NCBI GenBank assembly: GCA_030427925.1
Contig: JAUICJ010000025.1
Span: forward strand, 1 to 43,216
DNA length: 43,216 nt
Reading direction: 5' to 3'
From: Bacteroidia bacterium
GTDB lineage: Bacteria; Bacteroidota; Bacteroidia; Flavobacteriales_D; Sanyastnellaceae
Shown piece after piece: positions 8,492 through 16,371 of this stretch. Position 1 is the stretch's first letter; each line of letters starts with the position of its first letter. The translations under genes and the position numbers were made by a program. The notes under the pieces were generated by a model. That model was not told the DNA's origin and searched no databases. It was given only the letters and a program-made list of their open reading frames with translations.

Positions 8492-9279
8492 TCCCCGTTT
8501 GGATTGCAGACCGGGCCTTCGGCTGGCGGCTCAGGGTTCAACGTGGAGAGCACCCCGTTCAGGGCATCCTGGAACGCCTCCATCGGCTGGGCGCCCGAGA
8601 CCGCGGTTTCCCCATTGATTAAATAGAACGGAACGCCTCGAATGCCCAAGGTGCGCGATTCGTACTCATCCGTGCGCACATCGTTTGCGAGGTCAGCATT
8701 GTCCAATGCTTCCTTGGCCTGTTCGGCATTCAGCCCCACTTCGGCGGCGAGCCGCAGCAGCGTTTGCCGATCGTCCACGTTCGCCCCTTCCATGAAATGC
8801 GCTTGGAACAGGCGCTCCTTCATCGCGTGTTGCTTGCCTTGGAGTTTGGCCCAATGCATCAGCACATGCGCTTGGAACGTGTTCGTCCAAACCGACTGAT
8901 CCAGCGCGTACTCCAGTCCTTCCTCCCGGGCCATCGCCGACACGTACTCGGTCATTTGCTGCATCCGTTCCAGCGGCATGCCCTTCTCTTCCGCGAGCAG
9001 CTGAGCCACCGGCACATCCGTGCGGGTGACCCGATTCGGGTCGAGTTCGAAACTTTTCCATTCCACGCGAATGCTCAAGTTCTCCGGAAGGGTCGCCAGG
9101 GCGCGCTCCAGTCGGCGTTTGCCGAGGTAGCAAAAAGGGCAAACGATGTCGCTCCAAACTTCAATGTGAAGGTCCGGATTTTCAACGTGTTGGGGCTCGT
9201 GAGCGGTCGTTAACATCGGGATTTGGGCATTCATGAGAAAGGGGGCCATGCAGGCCAAAAAAGGGATCAATCGGTTCAT
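8482..9279 (-). CDS. Exported DsbA/FrnE-family thiol oxidoreductase
   Basis: The 265-aa protein has a signal peptide-like N-terminus (MNRLIPFLACMAPFLMNAQ) and a thioredoxin-fold DsbA domain of the FrnE/2-hydroxychromene-2-carboxylate isomerase-like group. The active site is C47-P-F-C50, followed much later by the cis-Pro loop RGVPFYLING. FrnE-type proteins are usually cytoplasmic, so export is unusual. The neighbouring secreted proteins are cysteine-rich, which makes an oxidative-folding role in the periplasm a reasonable inference. The ATG at 9279 forms an ATGA overlap with the stop of the T9SS gene upstream, which decides the start over the in-frame codon at 9291. Confidence 0.88.
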   Translation of the reverse strand: MNRLIPFLACMAPFLMNAQIPMLTTAHEPQHVENPDLHIEVWSDIVCPFCYLGKRRLERALATLPENLSIRVEWKSFELDPNRVTRTDVPVAQLLAEEKGMPLERMQQMTEYVSAMAREEGLEYALDQSVWTNTFQAHVLMHWAKLQGKQHAMKERLFQAHFMEGANVDDRQTLLRLAAEVGLNAEQAKEALDNADLANDVRTDEYESRTLGIRGVPFYLINGETAVSGAQPMEAFQDALNGVLSTLNPEPPAEGPVCNPNGECD

Positions 9280-10229
9280 CGCACCAACCATTTGGTCCCT
9301 GCACCGTCCGACGAAACCATCACATACAGTCCGGGGATTGCAGGGGCGCGAAACGGCGCGTCAGGCAACTGGGTCCAAGCGGCAATCCGCCGCCCACCGA
9401 GGTCGTACAAGGCGTATGCACCTGACGGCCATCCCGTGCTCGGAAGGGCACTTCCCGCGGCTGCGGCAGGGAGCCGGCGCGGCGTGCGTTCCTCCTCACC
9501 TACGTCCGTTACGCAGTCCCCTCCGTACAGGTCCCACGTGGTGATGGTGGTGCCTGCGGACTCGAGCGTCCACGTGGCGTGCGGAAAGCCCAGCGCCCCG
9601 TCGCTCCAACTCAAGTTCACGAATGCGTCGGTGCTGCAGGCCACCTCCAAGGTGTAGCAATCGGCTTGCGCGAGGCAGAGCGAGTCGCTGGTTGTGAACC
9701 AGTTGTTCGCTTCGTTGACGTTTAAGCTTGTGGACCAAAATTCACCCGTCCACCCGAGCGAAGCCAACGTGACCTCAACCGTTCCCTGTGGGGGAGCGTA
9801 CCCTTGGAAGGAAAGGCGGACGGGGAGGCACTCACCTGAGGTTTGGCCCGCCCACTCGAACGAACGCGCCTCGAACGCGTACGGAATGGCGCATGCCAAC
9901 GACTCACCGAACCCGGTCCAAAGCTGCAACGTGACCTCCTGCGCCTCAAGCGGCACTTCAACCGGTGCAACCCACTGCAAATCATGCACATTGACCCCGT
10001 ACAAGCCGAACAAATTAGGAGCTTCTTCCGCGAGTACGTTCCCTTCCGCGTCAAGCAATTTCCACCCCGGGTAATCGTAGAGTTCGTCGAAGGAGGTGTA
10101 TTCGGAGATGAGGCGGATTCGGTCCGCTTGGAACGGATCTTGCCACACCCCGAGCACCGCCAAATCCGGGCAGTCTTGTGCAAAGCTCACCGCACTCACG
10201 CCCAACATCAAAGCAACGAAACCCTTCAT
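9276..10229 (-). CDS. Secreted protein with degenerate T9SS C-terminal domain, unknown function
   Basis: The 317-aa product has a signal peptide (MKGFVALMLGVSAVSFAQ) and a cysteine-containing beta-rich body with no family I recognise. The last about 50 residues (AYALYDLGGRRIA ... GLYVMVSSDGAGTKWLVR) look like the final strands of a T9SS type A sorting domain, preceded by an Ala/Pro-rich linker, so outer-membrane export by T9SS is likely. A -7 element TAACTTGG lies 4 bases before the start, making this the first gene of the unit that continues with DsbA, esterase, GH16 and SRPBCC genes. Confidence 0.78.
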   Translation of the reverse strand: MKGFVALMLGVSAVSFAQDCPDLAVLGVWQDPFQADRIRLISEYTSFDELYDYPGWKLLDAEGNVLAEEAPNLFGLYGVNVHDLQWVAPVEVPLEAQEVTLQLWTGFGESLACAIPYAFEARSFEWAGQTSGECLPVRLSFQGYAPPQGTVEVTLASLGWTGEFWSTSLNVNEANNWFTTSDSLCLAQADCYTLEVACSTDAFVNLSWSDGALGFPHATWTLESAGTTITTWDLYGGDCVTDVGEEERTPRRLPAAAAGSALPSTGWPSGAYALYDLGGRRIAAWTQLPDAPFRAPAIPGLYVMVSSDGAGTKWLVR

Positions 10230-10233
10230 GCAG

Positions 10234-10241
10234 CCAAGTTA
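10234..10241 (-). promoter_or_regulatory. -7 element before the T9SS/DsbA/esterase/GH16 operon
   Basis: TAACTTGG, read on the minus strand, is followed by CTGC and the ATG at 10229. Spacing and sequence match the recurrent start-proximal element of this window and mark the likely head of a five-gene transcript. Confidence 0.45.
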
Positions 10242-10269
10242 CGAAATGGTTCACGGGTAGACCCGGCGA

Positions 10270-11394
10270 TCAGAGCGCCGATCCGATGGCTTGGGCTACG
10301 GCTTGTGGGGTGGCGTCTTGGCCGATGGCCGAAAGGAGGAGGACGCTGGTTTCGACGCTGATGAGTTTGGCCTTCCAAAACGCGCGGTCGGCGAGGCAAC
10401 TTCCTTGCACGGTGAGGATGCCTTGGGCTCCGGCGTGCATCCCGGCCTCGACGAGGTCCACTTCTCTGATCAACCCGGTCATGGCGAGCTGTTGCTCTTC
10501 GAAAATGAGGTTCTGGACGCTGCGGTCCACGACATCGAAGTGCTGGATCAGCTCCATAGCAAAGAGGTCAACGGCGTCCGCGCTGTTCACCCCTGAACAG
10601 TCCGTGCCCGGCTGCGGAACGATCATCAAGGTGCTGATGCCATCCAAGCCATGCGGTCCTCCTTTGAGTTGGACATCGATTTCGGGTGGCGTGGCTCGGG
10701 CGGAAGGGTCGGGCTTCATGCGACGGGCAAGTTCGGGCACGATGGTGCTCGGGCAGGCCGAGCCCATCAAGGGTTGCTTGAACTCGAAGCTGATCAGCGG
10801 CGTGTTTTCTCCACCGCTGACGTCGTTGATGCTTCCGTGGATTTCGGAGAACGTGTTGCTGCAGGTCAGCGATTCGCGGTAGGTGTAATTGAAGGAGAAG
10901 AAGTGAAAGGTGTGGGGGGCGTCCAAGGTCGCCTCAGGCACTTCCGCTGCATCCCAAGCGTAATGGTCCGTCTTCTTTGTGAAGTACTGGGTGCGCGGGG
11001 TTTCGACCACCCAGGTGCGCGCCATTCCCTCCGCCACGTACCGTTCCACTTGGCGTTGGCCGTGAAGGGACCAACTGACGCCACGAGCCTGCAGCCGATC
11101 CTTCAATTCATCTTCGCTCAAGCCGTCCTGCCCTGCCGCTTGCAACACCTCGGCCGTCCGAACGGCCACTTGCTCCGAACGCCACATCTGCTGTTGCTGT
11201 TGCTCCGTAATGACGTGGAAACCATTGCGCTCCAACTCGGTGATGAACCGGCCCCTTGCATTCAACAAGTCGCTGCTGGCATTGGTCATCACGAGGTGCT
11301 CGGGCATCGGATAGGCATCCAATCCCGTCACGCTGTATTGAGCGGAGGTCTGGATGGAAACGAAAACAAAGGCAATGGATAAAAGGCGCAACAT
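10270..11394 (-). CDS. Secreted protein with CsgG/FlgO-like C-terminal domain
   Basis: The 374-aa product has a signal peptide (MLRLLSIAFVFVSIQTSAQ). The N-terminal two thirds show a split arrangement with a Gln-rich run (EQQQQQMW) and no family I can name. The C-terminal about 110 residues resemble the FlgO/CsgG fold: a phrase like FDVVDRSVQNLIFEEQQLAM, then LVEAGMHAGAQGILTVQGS and KLISVETSVLL, in the order seen in CsgG-type lipoproteins. No lipobox is present. It lies 40 bases upstream of the operon at 10229, so read-through is possible. The start at 11394 is preferred because the signal peptide begins there and a CATCTTTG element lies 5 bases upstream. Confidence 0.72.
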   Translation of the reverse strand: MLRLLSIAFVFVSIQTSAQYSVTGLDAYPMPEHLVMTNASSDLLNARGRFITELERNGFHVITEQQQQQMWRSEQVAVRTAEVLQAAGQDGLSEDELKDRLQARGVSWSLHGQRQVERYVAEGMARTWVVETPRTQYFTKKTDHYAWDAAEVPEATLDAPHTFHFFSFNYTYRESLTCSNTFSEIHGSINDVSGGENTPLISFEFKQPLMGSACPSTIVPELARRMKPDPSARATPPEIDVQLKGGPHGLDGISTLMIVPQPGTDCSGVNSADAVDLFAMELIQHFDVVDRSVQNLIFEEQQLAMTGLIREVDLVEAGMHAGAQGILTVQGSCLADRAFWKAKLISVETSVLLLSAIGQDATPQAVAQAIGSAL

Positions 11395-11399
11395 GATGA

Positions 11400-11407
11400 C
11401 AAAGATG
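11400..11407 (-). promoter_or_regulatory. Candidate -7 element of the CsgG/FlgO-like gene
   Basis: CATCTTTG on the minus strand differs from TAnnTTTG at one fixed position and lies 5 bases before the ATG at 11394. Confidence 0.3.
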
Positions 11408-11514
11408 CAATCTAAGCCATTCCTTTCCGCCATGAACGATGCAATTCGTGCAGCTGAAGCGGCGGTTTAAACGCGTCAATGCTCGCTGAATGAACTCCGA
11501 AACCCTAGAACTTC

Positions 11515-11532
11515 AGGCCAAAGAATTGGCCT
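11515..11532. other. Perfect hairpin between the CsgG-like gene and tRNA-Ser
   Basis: AGGCCAA (11515-11521) and TTGGCCT (11526-11532) form a 7-bp stem with a 4-base loop, followed on the + strand by TTCG. No gene ends here on the + strand and the T-run is short, so it may be a regulatory hairpin or a terminator remnant. The rest of 11395-11579 shows no gene. Confidence 0.35.
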
Positions 11533-11555
11533 TTCGTGGTGATTTGTTGTGCAGC

Positions 11556-11587
11556 GTTGATTCGTAAGGCGAATTGGCTTAAATTTG
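11556..11587 (+). promoter_or_regulatory. Promoter of tRNA-Ser
   Basis: GTTG at 11556-11559 and TAAATTTG at 11580-11587 are separated by 20 bases, close to the Bacteroidota TTTG / TAnnTTTG layout. The -7 element ends 9 bases before the mature tRNA 5' end. Because a stable RNA follows, this site independently calibrates the -7 motif for this genome. Confidence 0.65.
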
Positions 11588-11596
11588 CCACCTCTT

Positions 11597-11677
11597 GGAG
11601 GGGTGGACAGTGGCTGTCAAGCGGTCTTGAAAACCGTCGCCCGTTAAGGGTTGCAGGTTCGAATCCTGTCCCCTCCG
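11597..11677 (+). tRNA. tRNA-Ser (anticodon TGA)
   Basis: The acceptor stem pairs GGAGGGG (11597-11603) with CCCCTCC (11670-11676), discriminator G at 11677. A short D arm (GAC/GTC), an anticodon stem GCGGT/ACCGT around CTTGAAA (anticodon TGA), a long variable arm with CCCGTTAAGGG, and a T arm with GGTTCGAATCC are all present. The long variable arm and anticodon identify serine. CCA is not encoded. Confidence 0.95.
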
Positions 11678-11682
11678 CTTTG

Positions 11683-11711
11683 AAAAACGCCCGCAGTTGC
11701 GGGCGTTTTTT
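11683..11711 (+). terminator. Rho-independent terminator after tRNA-Ser
   Basis: AAAAACGCCCGCA (11683-11695) is complementary to TGCGGGCGTTTTT from 11698 onward, giving a long GC-rich hairpin with A- and T-runs on its two sides. It starts 6 bases after the tRNA and touches the stop codon of the convergent SGNH gene, so it can serve both strands. Confidence 0.9.
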
Positions 11712-13180
11712 CATCCCGCTCTTTTCGCCTGTTTGAGGTTCAATCTGAGGTCCGAGAGGCGCTTCAATTCCAACTGCTCCGAAATCGCACACCGAAAAAC
11801 GGTGAGCTCACGTGAGGACAAGTGGGGGATGAATTCCATCACGGCAGGCGATCTCACCCGCCCTTTATCCGGCCAAAGGACCTCCCATGAACCAATCAAC
11901 TGAACGGTCTCAGGTTGAGGGAGGTGGTCGGGCCAGCGGTGAATTCGGAACTGAAGGTAATCCATGCCCTTGCGGAGCATGGGGTCGTGGTACCTCATCA
12001 CGTCTTTGACTTCCAATTCTTTAAGCCGGACATTTTGAAAGATTACGGACACATTGGAGTCTGGCAATAAGGGCGCATTGAAACCATAAAACCCTTCGGA
12101 TTCGCGCATCAAGCGGTGCCAGTTGGTGTCCGCGAACCGGTTGATGCCTTCCGGCCCACGCAAGGAATCCATGAACTGGGCCAGCCGGTGACTCACCATC
12201 ACCGATCCTTGCCAGGTCATGTGTTGGTTCGCATCATACGTGTCTTCGAAAAACTCCTGACGAGCATTCAAGGAGGAGTCCGTCATCAGTTCTAAAAACG
12301 GAATGGCCTCATCCACCTCACGACGGATCGAATCCACACGCTGCATCCAGACCTCTTTCCCGTCCACATGTCGATGGTACATCGGAAGTGCCAACCAAAT
12401 CAAGGTGATGCCATGCTCTTTGCACAACGCGGCAATGTCCCGTGCCGCTTCAATGTTTCGCGGATGAATGGGTAAATCCGCACCATGTACCGGAGGACCG
12501 GCCGAATCATAGCGCGCTTGGGTATCATTCGTTAAACCGGTCGTAAAGCGAATGAACCTGCCCAAATACAGTCCCTCTGCTTCGGCCAAAGGACGCGGCC
12601 CCTTGTGCTTCATATTCGCACCGATGAGCTCCAGCGAGTCCCACAAAAAGTGATGGTTCCGCACGGTGGGGCTCAAGCCCATCGCCAGTTCATCCAACGT
12701 GAACAGGTCCCAGGCGGCTGGGTACTTCAAGGAAGGACTCTTGCGGGCTTCAAAGACTCGTATTTGGTTAACGAGTTGAGCTGAACTTCTCGAACCAGGC
12801 GCATTTCCATCCAATCCATACGTTTCGATGACCACGGTCTGTGGCGTGCACCACTCGAGGGCTTCCCGCAAGGTCCAATAGTGGTCCGTCCAACTCATTG
12901 AGTTGTTGGCCAAAACCATGCAGGTTTGTCCCAATTCAGCACTCAGGTGCTTCGGATTCACCCCGGTGTACGTGTGGCTATCTCCAAGGATCAGCACATC
13001 CACGGGCTCGCCGGCTTCGTGCAGTTTTCGAAGCGAGGACCAGCGCTTTTCAATGTGCGAATTCAGGTCTTGGGGTGCTTGAAACCAAGCCAGGCCATCC
13101 ATGATGGCGAGGAAAGCCACGATGACCGAAACTCCCACAACGCCTCGGGCCAGAAAAAGAAGGATGGATCGTGAATGCAT
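11711..13180 (-). CDS. Membrane-anchored SGNH/GDSL-like protein, MBOAT partner
   Basis: The 489-aa protein has an N-terminal signal-anchor (LLFLARGVVGVSVIVAFLAI) and an SGNH-hydrolase-like domain opening with VDVLILGDSHT, nucleophile Ser68. It begins 6 bases after the MBOAT gene stop, the arrangement seen for AlgI/AlgJ-type and DltB/DltD-type pairs. In those systems the MBOAT protein moves acyl groups across the membrane and the SGNH partner places them on an extracellular polysaccharide. The modified polymer is unknown. The body beyond the SGNH region is long and not otherwise recognised. Confidence 0.8.
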   Translation of the reverse strand: MHSRSILLFLARGVVGVSVIVAFLAIMDGLAWFQAPQDLNSHIEKRWSSLRKLHEAGEPVDVLILGDSHTYTGVNPKHLSAELGQTCMVLANNSMSWTDHYWTLREALEWCTPQTVVIETYGLDGNAPGSRSSAQLVNQIRVFEARKSPSLKYPAAWDLFTLDELAMGLSPTVRNHHFLWDSLELIGANMKHKGPRPLAEAEGLYLGRFIRFTTGLTNDTQARYDSAGPPVHGADLPIHPRNIEAARDIAALCKEHGITLIWLALPMYHRHVDGKEVWMQRVDSIRREVDEAIPFLELMTDSSLNARQEFFEDTYDANQHMTWQGSVMVSHRLAQFMDSLRGPEGINRFADTNWHRLMRESEGFYGFNAPLLPDSNVSVIFQNVRLKELEVKDVMRYHDPMLRKGMDYLQFRIHRWPDHLPQPETVQLIGSWEVLWPDKGRVRSPAVMEFIPHLSSRELTVFRCAISEQLELKRLSDLRLNLKQAKRAG

Positions 13181-13186
13181 CGTCCC

Positions 13187-14623
13187 TTAGAATTGAAAGT
13201 AAATGAATTCTTGATCTGTGACGTCAACGCCGTAAGCTCCCAACAACACGATTGCCATGCACAAGGACAAATACACGGACCAGCGAACGGCGCGTGGGCT
13301 ATTCAACACGAGCTCAACACCCTGCGCCCTCCGCTCCTGAATCAATTCAATGAAAAGGACAACAATCACCAAACCGATGGTCAACCTCCATGGGAAATGG
13401 ACCAACTCCGTCGGTATCCGCCCTTCCTTGGATAGAAGTGCACCGAGCATGTTGTGCGCTTGGTCCAAGGTTTGGGCCCGGAAATAACTCAAAGAAAGGG
13501 TCCAAAACGCCGTCACGACAACCGCCGCCACCCCCCGTCCGAATTTACCCAATCCCCTCAGGGCCTGAACAAGGAGCGGATCCACCACCACCAAGAACAA
13601 CCCATTCAACCCTCCCCAAATCACAAAACTCCACGAAGCCCCATGCCACAACCCGCTGACTAAAAATACCACCATCACGTTCAACCCAACGCGCACCCGA
13701 CTTCCTCGATTTCCTCCCATCGGGATGTAGAGGTAATCCCGGAACCAACTGCTGAGCGTGATGTGCCATCGCTTCCAAAAATCACTGAAGCTCGATGCGA
13801 AATACGGTCGTTTAAAATTCTCGGAAAGGCGATAACCAAGCATGCGACTGATGCCGCGAGCGATGTCTGAATAGGAGGAAAAATCCAAATACAATTGACC
13901 TGCAAAACAAAGCAGTCCGAGCGCAGCATAGTTTGCCCTGAGTTCATCGGAAGCAGTGAACGTGGCATCCACCACGGTCCCCAATCGATCAGCAACGACC
14001 ACCTTTTTGAACATCCCCCACAGGGCAAGCAACAGGCCGCTCCGAGCAGCGTCCACCTTGAACCCAGGATGTTCATCGCCGAACTGCGGCAGCAGGTCCC
14101 TGGCGCGCTCGATGGGCCCTGCAACGAGTTGAGGGAAAAACGCGACAAAAGTGAAGAATTGAATCGGATCATGCACGGCCTTCATTCGCCCACGAGAGAT
14201 GTCCAGGGTGTAGGAAAGCGTTTGAAAGGTGTAAAAACTGATCCCAACTGGAAGCACAACATCGATGTGTGCGGCTGCAGCGCTCGTGCCCACGTATGCG
14301 AGCAAAACATCGAGGGAATCAATGAAGAAATTGTAGTATTTGAATGCCCCCAATATGCCGAGGTTAACGAGCAAACTCACAAGCAAAAGCTGCTTTCGAA
14401 CCCGCGGTTCTCCAGATTTTTCAATGGCCTTGCCCAGGATAAAATCAACCATCGAACTGATGAAGATCAAACTGAGAAATCGCCAATCCCACCAACCATA
14501 GAAAACATAGCTGGTGAGCAGTAGGAATCCATTCCTCCGGGACTTCGAGCGAGAAAAGACCAACCAAAAGGCAGCAAATGCAACCGCAAAAAAGACCAAG
14601 AAAGTGATGCTATCGAAAAACAT
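13187..14623 (-). CDS. MBOAT-family O-acyltransferase (AlgI-like)
   Basis: The 478-aa polytopic membrane protein shows AlgI/DltB-type MBOAT signatures: YVFYGWWDWRFL near the N-terminus, LPVGISFYTFQTLSYTLD, FFPQLVAGPIERA and the catalytic-histidine motif GLWHGASW (His327). It probably passes acetyl groups across the inner membrane for polysaccharide O-acetylation, together with the SGNH protein 6 bases downstream. The length is normal for the family. The pair stands apart from other glycan genes, so the target polymer cannot be inferred. Confidence 0.92.
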   Translation of the reverse strand: MFFDSITFLVFFAVAFAAFWLVFSRSKSRRNGFLLLTSYVFYGWWDWRFLSLIFISSMVDFILGKAIEKSGEPRVRKQLLLVSLLVNLGILGAFKYYNFFIDSLDVLLAYVGTSAAAAHIDVVLPVGISFYTFQTLSYTLDISRGRMKAVHDPIQFFTFVAFFPQLVAGPIERARDLLPQFGDEHPGFKVDAARSGLLLALWGMFKKVVVADRLGTVVDATFTASDELRANYAALGLLCFAGQLYLDFSSYSDIARGISRMLGYRLSENFKRPYFASSFSDFWKRWHITLSSWFRDYLYIPMGGNRGSRVRVGLNVMVVFLVSGLWHGASWSFVIWGGLNGLFLVVVDPLLVQALRGLGKFGRGVAAVVVTAFWTLSLSYFRAQTLDQAHNMLGALLSKEGRIPTELVHFPWRLTIGLVIVVLFIELIQERRAQGVELVLNSPRAVRWSVYLSLCMAIVLLGAYGVDVTDQEFIYFQF

Positions 14624-14838
14624 GATGCTTCATATTACGCAAGGTGTTCGGTAAGGTTTCAACCATCATGCTCCGCTGCGCACCAAGTTTTCGAAGTGAA
14701 AACTCACATCAAAAACAATCCTGCTCTGCATCCGTTCAGAACCGAATCATGACAACAGCTGCAGACCAAAGCAAACGGATTCAGCAATCAAGGATTCCAA
14801 TTTGGGATTGAATTCTGTTTGTATCGATTGTTTTTTTA

Positions 14839-14846
14839 GATATTTG
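14839..14846 (+). promoter_or_regulatory. Candidate -7 element of the 24-residue repeat gene
   Basis: GATATTTG ends 4 bases before the ATG at 14851 and a TTTG lies at 14818-14821, 17 bases upstream. The first base deviates from TAnnTTTG. The 227-base divergent region 14624-14850 holds nothing else recognisable. Confidence 0.35.
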
Positions 14847-14850
14847 AACA

Positions 14851-15306
14851 ATGAAACGCATTCTCGCATTTACTGCACTCATCGGTTGCACGGCCGCTTT
14901 TGCCCAAAACACACCCGATGTTGGAACCGTAACCACGAGTGATGGCATGACCTGCCCAACGCTTCCGGGGACCTCCGTGCGGGATCATTCTAAGCCGTGC
15001 ACCAAACGCGAGGGGAACGAGTCCTACCTTACCCTTCCGGGCACTTCCGTTCGGGACTATTCCCAACCGGGTTGGGTGCACGAGGGCGACAAGAGCCATC
15101 CTACTGTGCCCGGCACCTCCGTGCGCGATTACTCGCAATCGAGCCTCGTCCGAGAAGGGGACTTCATTTATCCAACCCTTCCCGGAACCTCCGTGCGGGA
15201 TTACCAGGCTCCGGGGTTCATCGTTGTTGGCAACATGATGTACCCCACGTTGCCCGGAACGAAGGTGCGGGATTACTCGAAACCCGGAGTGAAAATTGAA
15301 GACTGA
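14851..15306 (+). CDS. Secreted protein built of five exact 24-residue repeats
   Basis: The 151-aa product has a signal peptide (MKRILAFTALIGCTAAFAQ) and then five tandem repeats starting at residues 36, 60, 84, 108 and 132, an unbroken 24-residue period. The core is PTLPGTSVRDYSQPG, followed by a variable segment such as WVHEGDKSH or LVREGDFIY. GT(S/K)VRD is kept in all five units while the DNA differs at synonymous sites, so the protein sequence is under selection. The last unit is shortened to about 20 residues and ends KIED. I do not know this repeat family. The period suggests a repetitive surface or scaffold protein; function unknown. No T9SS sorting domain is present. Confidence 0.85.
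   Translation: MKRILAFTALIGCTAAFAQNTPDVGTVTTSDGMTCPTLPGTSVRDHSKPCTKREGNESYLTLPGTSVRDYSQPGWVHEGDKSHPTVPGTSVRDYSQSSLVREGDFIYPTLPGTSVRDYQAPGFIVVGNMMYPTLPGTKVRDYSKPGVKIED
14956..15303 (+). repeat. 72-bp in-frame tandem repeats (5 copies)
   Basis: Units begin at 14956, 15028, 15100, 15172 and 15244, each 72 bases except the shorter last one. They encode the PTLPGTSVRD repeat. Divergence is partly at third codon positions (ccg ggg acc, ccg ggc act, ccc ggc acc, ccc gga acc). Confidence 0.9.
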
Positions 15307-15381
15307 GCCCTGCCCGAGGCAGCCACGAGTTCGCCAAGGGAGGAAAGGATACGCATTGGGAATGAATAGAATGCACGTAAA

Positions 15382-15825
15382 ATGAGTCCAGAGGATGCGT
15401 TAACCGTTGACGTGACCGTGGAACGGCAGGATTCCGAGCCGTGGTGGACCGTCTACTACAGCGATTTTGTCGCCGAGACTTCAAGCGATTGGATGGATGA
15501 GTCGGAACTGCGCGATTGGGCCCTCGAATTTTATGAAGGAACCGAGGAATTGGAATCCGTTGCGTCACTGGATTTGGAATCGATCAGGGAAATGCATCGG
15601 AGCCATTTTGCAGAATTCGAAGACCGAATGAACGGCTCTGAGGCGCTTTGGTATGCTTACGAGGACGATTGGCGACCGTTCGAAAAAGCGGGTTGGGTCC
15701 GGTTCGTGGAAGGAGAGCATCCAGGCAGTTCCTACAACGGAATGGAAGTGCGGCGAGAAGAGGGCTTGAATGCGTTGCGGTCCGTCATTGGCCCTTCATT
15801 GAGGTTGACCATCCATTCGTTCTGA
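15382..15825 (+). CDS. Hypothetical acidic protein
   Basis: This 147-aa product has no signal peptide or membrane segment and is rich in Glu, Asp and Trp (EPWWTVYYSDFVAE, DESELRDWALEFYEG). It resembles no family I can name. It stands between the repeat-protein gene (75-base gap) and the SRPBCC gene (60-base gap) on the same strand. No convincing promoter was found. Codon use looks like that of its neighbours, which supports it as a real gene. Confidence 0.6.
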   Translation: MSPEDALTVDVTVERQDSEPWWTVYYSDFVAETSSDWMDESELRDWALEFYEGTEELESVASLDLESIREMHRSHFAEFEDRMNGSEALWYAYEDDWRPFEKAGWVRFVEGEHPGSSYNGMEVRREEGLNALRSVIGPSLRLTIHSF

Positions 15826-15871
15826 GCGCGTTTGATTTGCCAAGGCGAAATTCCGTAGGGGCCCAATTCCC

Positions 15872-15879
15872 TAACTTGC
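15872..15879 (+). promoter_or_regulatory. Candidate -7 element of the AHSA1-like gene
   Basis: TAACTTGC ends 6 bases before the ATG at 15886, matching the start-proximal motif seen elsewhere in the window. Confidence 0.35.
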
Positions 15880-15885
15880 CGCCCC

Positions 15886-16308
15886 ATGGCGCACCTCATT
15901 CGCATTGAAACGTCCATTCAGCTGAGCCTGAAAGGTACCTGGGACACCTATACCCTGCCCGAGCACATTGTTCAGTGGAATTTTGCTGATGAAAGCTGGC
16001 ATTGCCCTTTTGCGACCAACGACTTGCGCGCAGGGGGCACCTACCATGCGCGGATGGAAGCACGGGATCAAAGCACGGGATTTGATTTCATCGCAGAATA
16101 CACGGAAGTCATTCCCCTCCAACAGTTTACCTATGTTTTTGGGGGCCGTTCTTGTACGGTTTCGTTCCTCCCCGAGCAAGATGCCACCCGGGTGCGAATT
16201 GAATTCGATGCGGAAGAAGAGCATTCCATCGAACTGCAAGAGCAAGGTTGGCAAGCCATCCTCAACCGGTTCAAAGCCCACGCCGAGGGTGCCCAAGGCA
16301 TTCAATGA
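15886..16308 (+). CDS. SRPBCC/AHSA1-type START-fold protein
   Basis: The 140-aa product matches the AHSA1-like branch of the SRPBCC superfamily: IRIETSIQLSLKGTWDTYTLPEHIVQWNFADESW, quoted in two overlapping parts as IETSIQLSLKGTW and LPEHIVQWNFADESW, then RAGGTYHARMEARD and a C-terminal helix (GWQAILNRFKAHAEG). These small cytosolic proteins have a hydrophobic ligand cavity; many are named activator of Hsp90 ATPase homologues without evidence for that role. It is a single gene with its own likely promoter. Ligand unknown. Confidence 0.85.
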   Translation: MAHLIRIETSIQLSLKGTWDTYTLPEHIVQWNFADESWHCPFATNDLRAGGTYHARMEARDQSTGFDFIAEYTEVIPLQQFTYVFGGRSCTVSFLPEQDATRVRIEFDAEEEHSIELQEQGWQAILNRFKAHAEGAQGIQ

Positions 16309-16359
16309 TCACGCGTCAGCCCCGACAGAATTTCGGCATCGTGGCAGCGTAACCGTTGT

Positions 16360-16367
16360 TAAATTCG
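16360..16367 (+). promoter_or_regulatory. -7 element of the M28 peptidase gene
   Basis: TAAATTCG is followed by GCGA and the ATG at 16372. The same octamer with the same 4-base gap precedes the gene at 38444. Confidence 0.5.
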
Positions 16368-16371
16368 GCGA

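Noticed and set aside
11505-11792. A 95-codon minus-strand frame across tRNA-Ser, with a translated phrase like GTGFEPATLNGRRFSRPLDS
   Set aside because: This is the well-known false protein produced by reading antisense through a serine tRNA. Its last residues (KGQFFGLKF) look slightly like a barrel C-terminus, but nothing supports a real gene or an integration scar.
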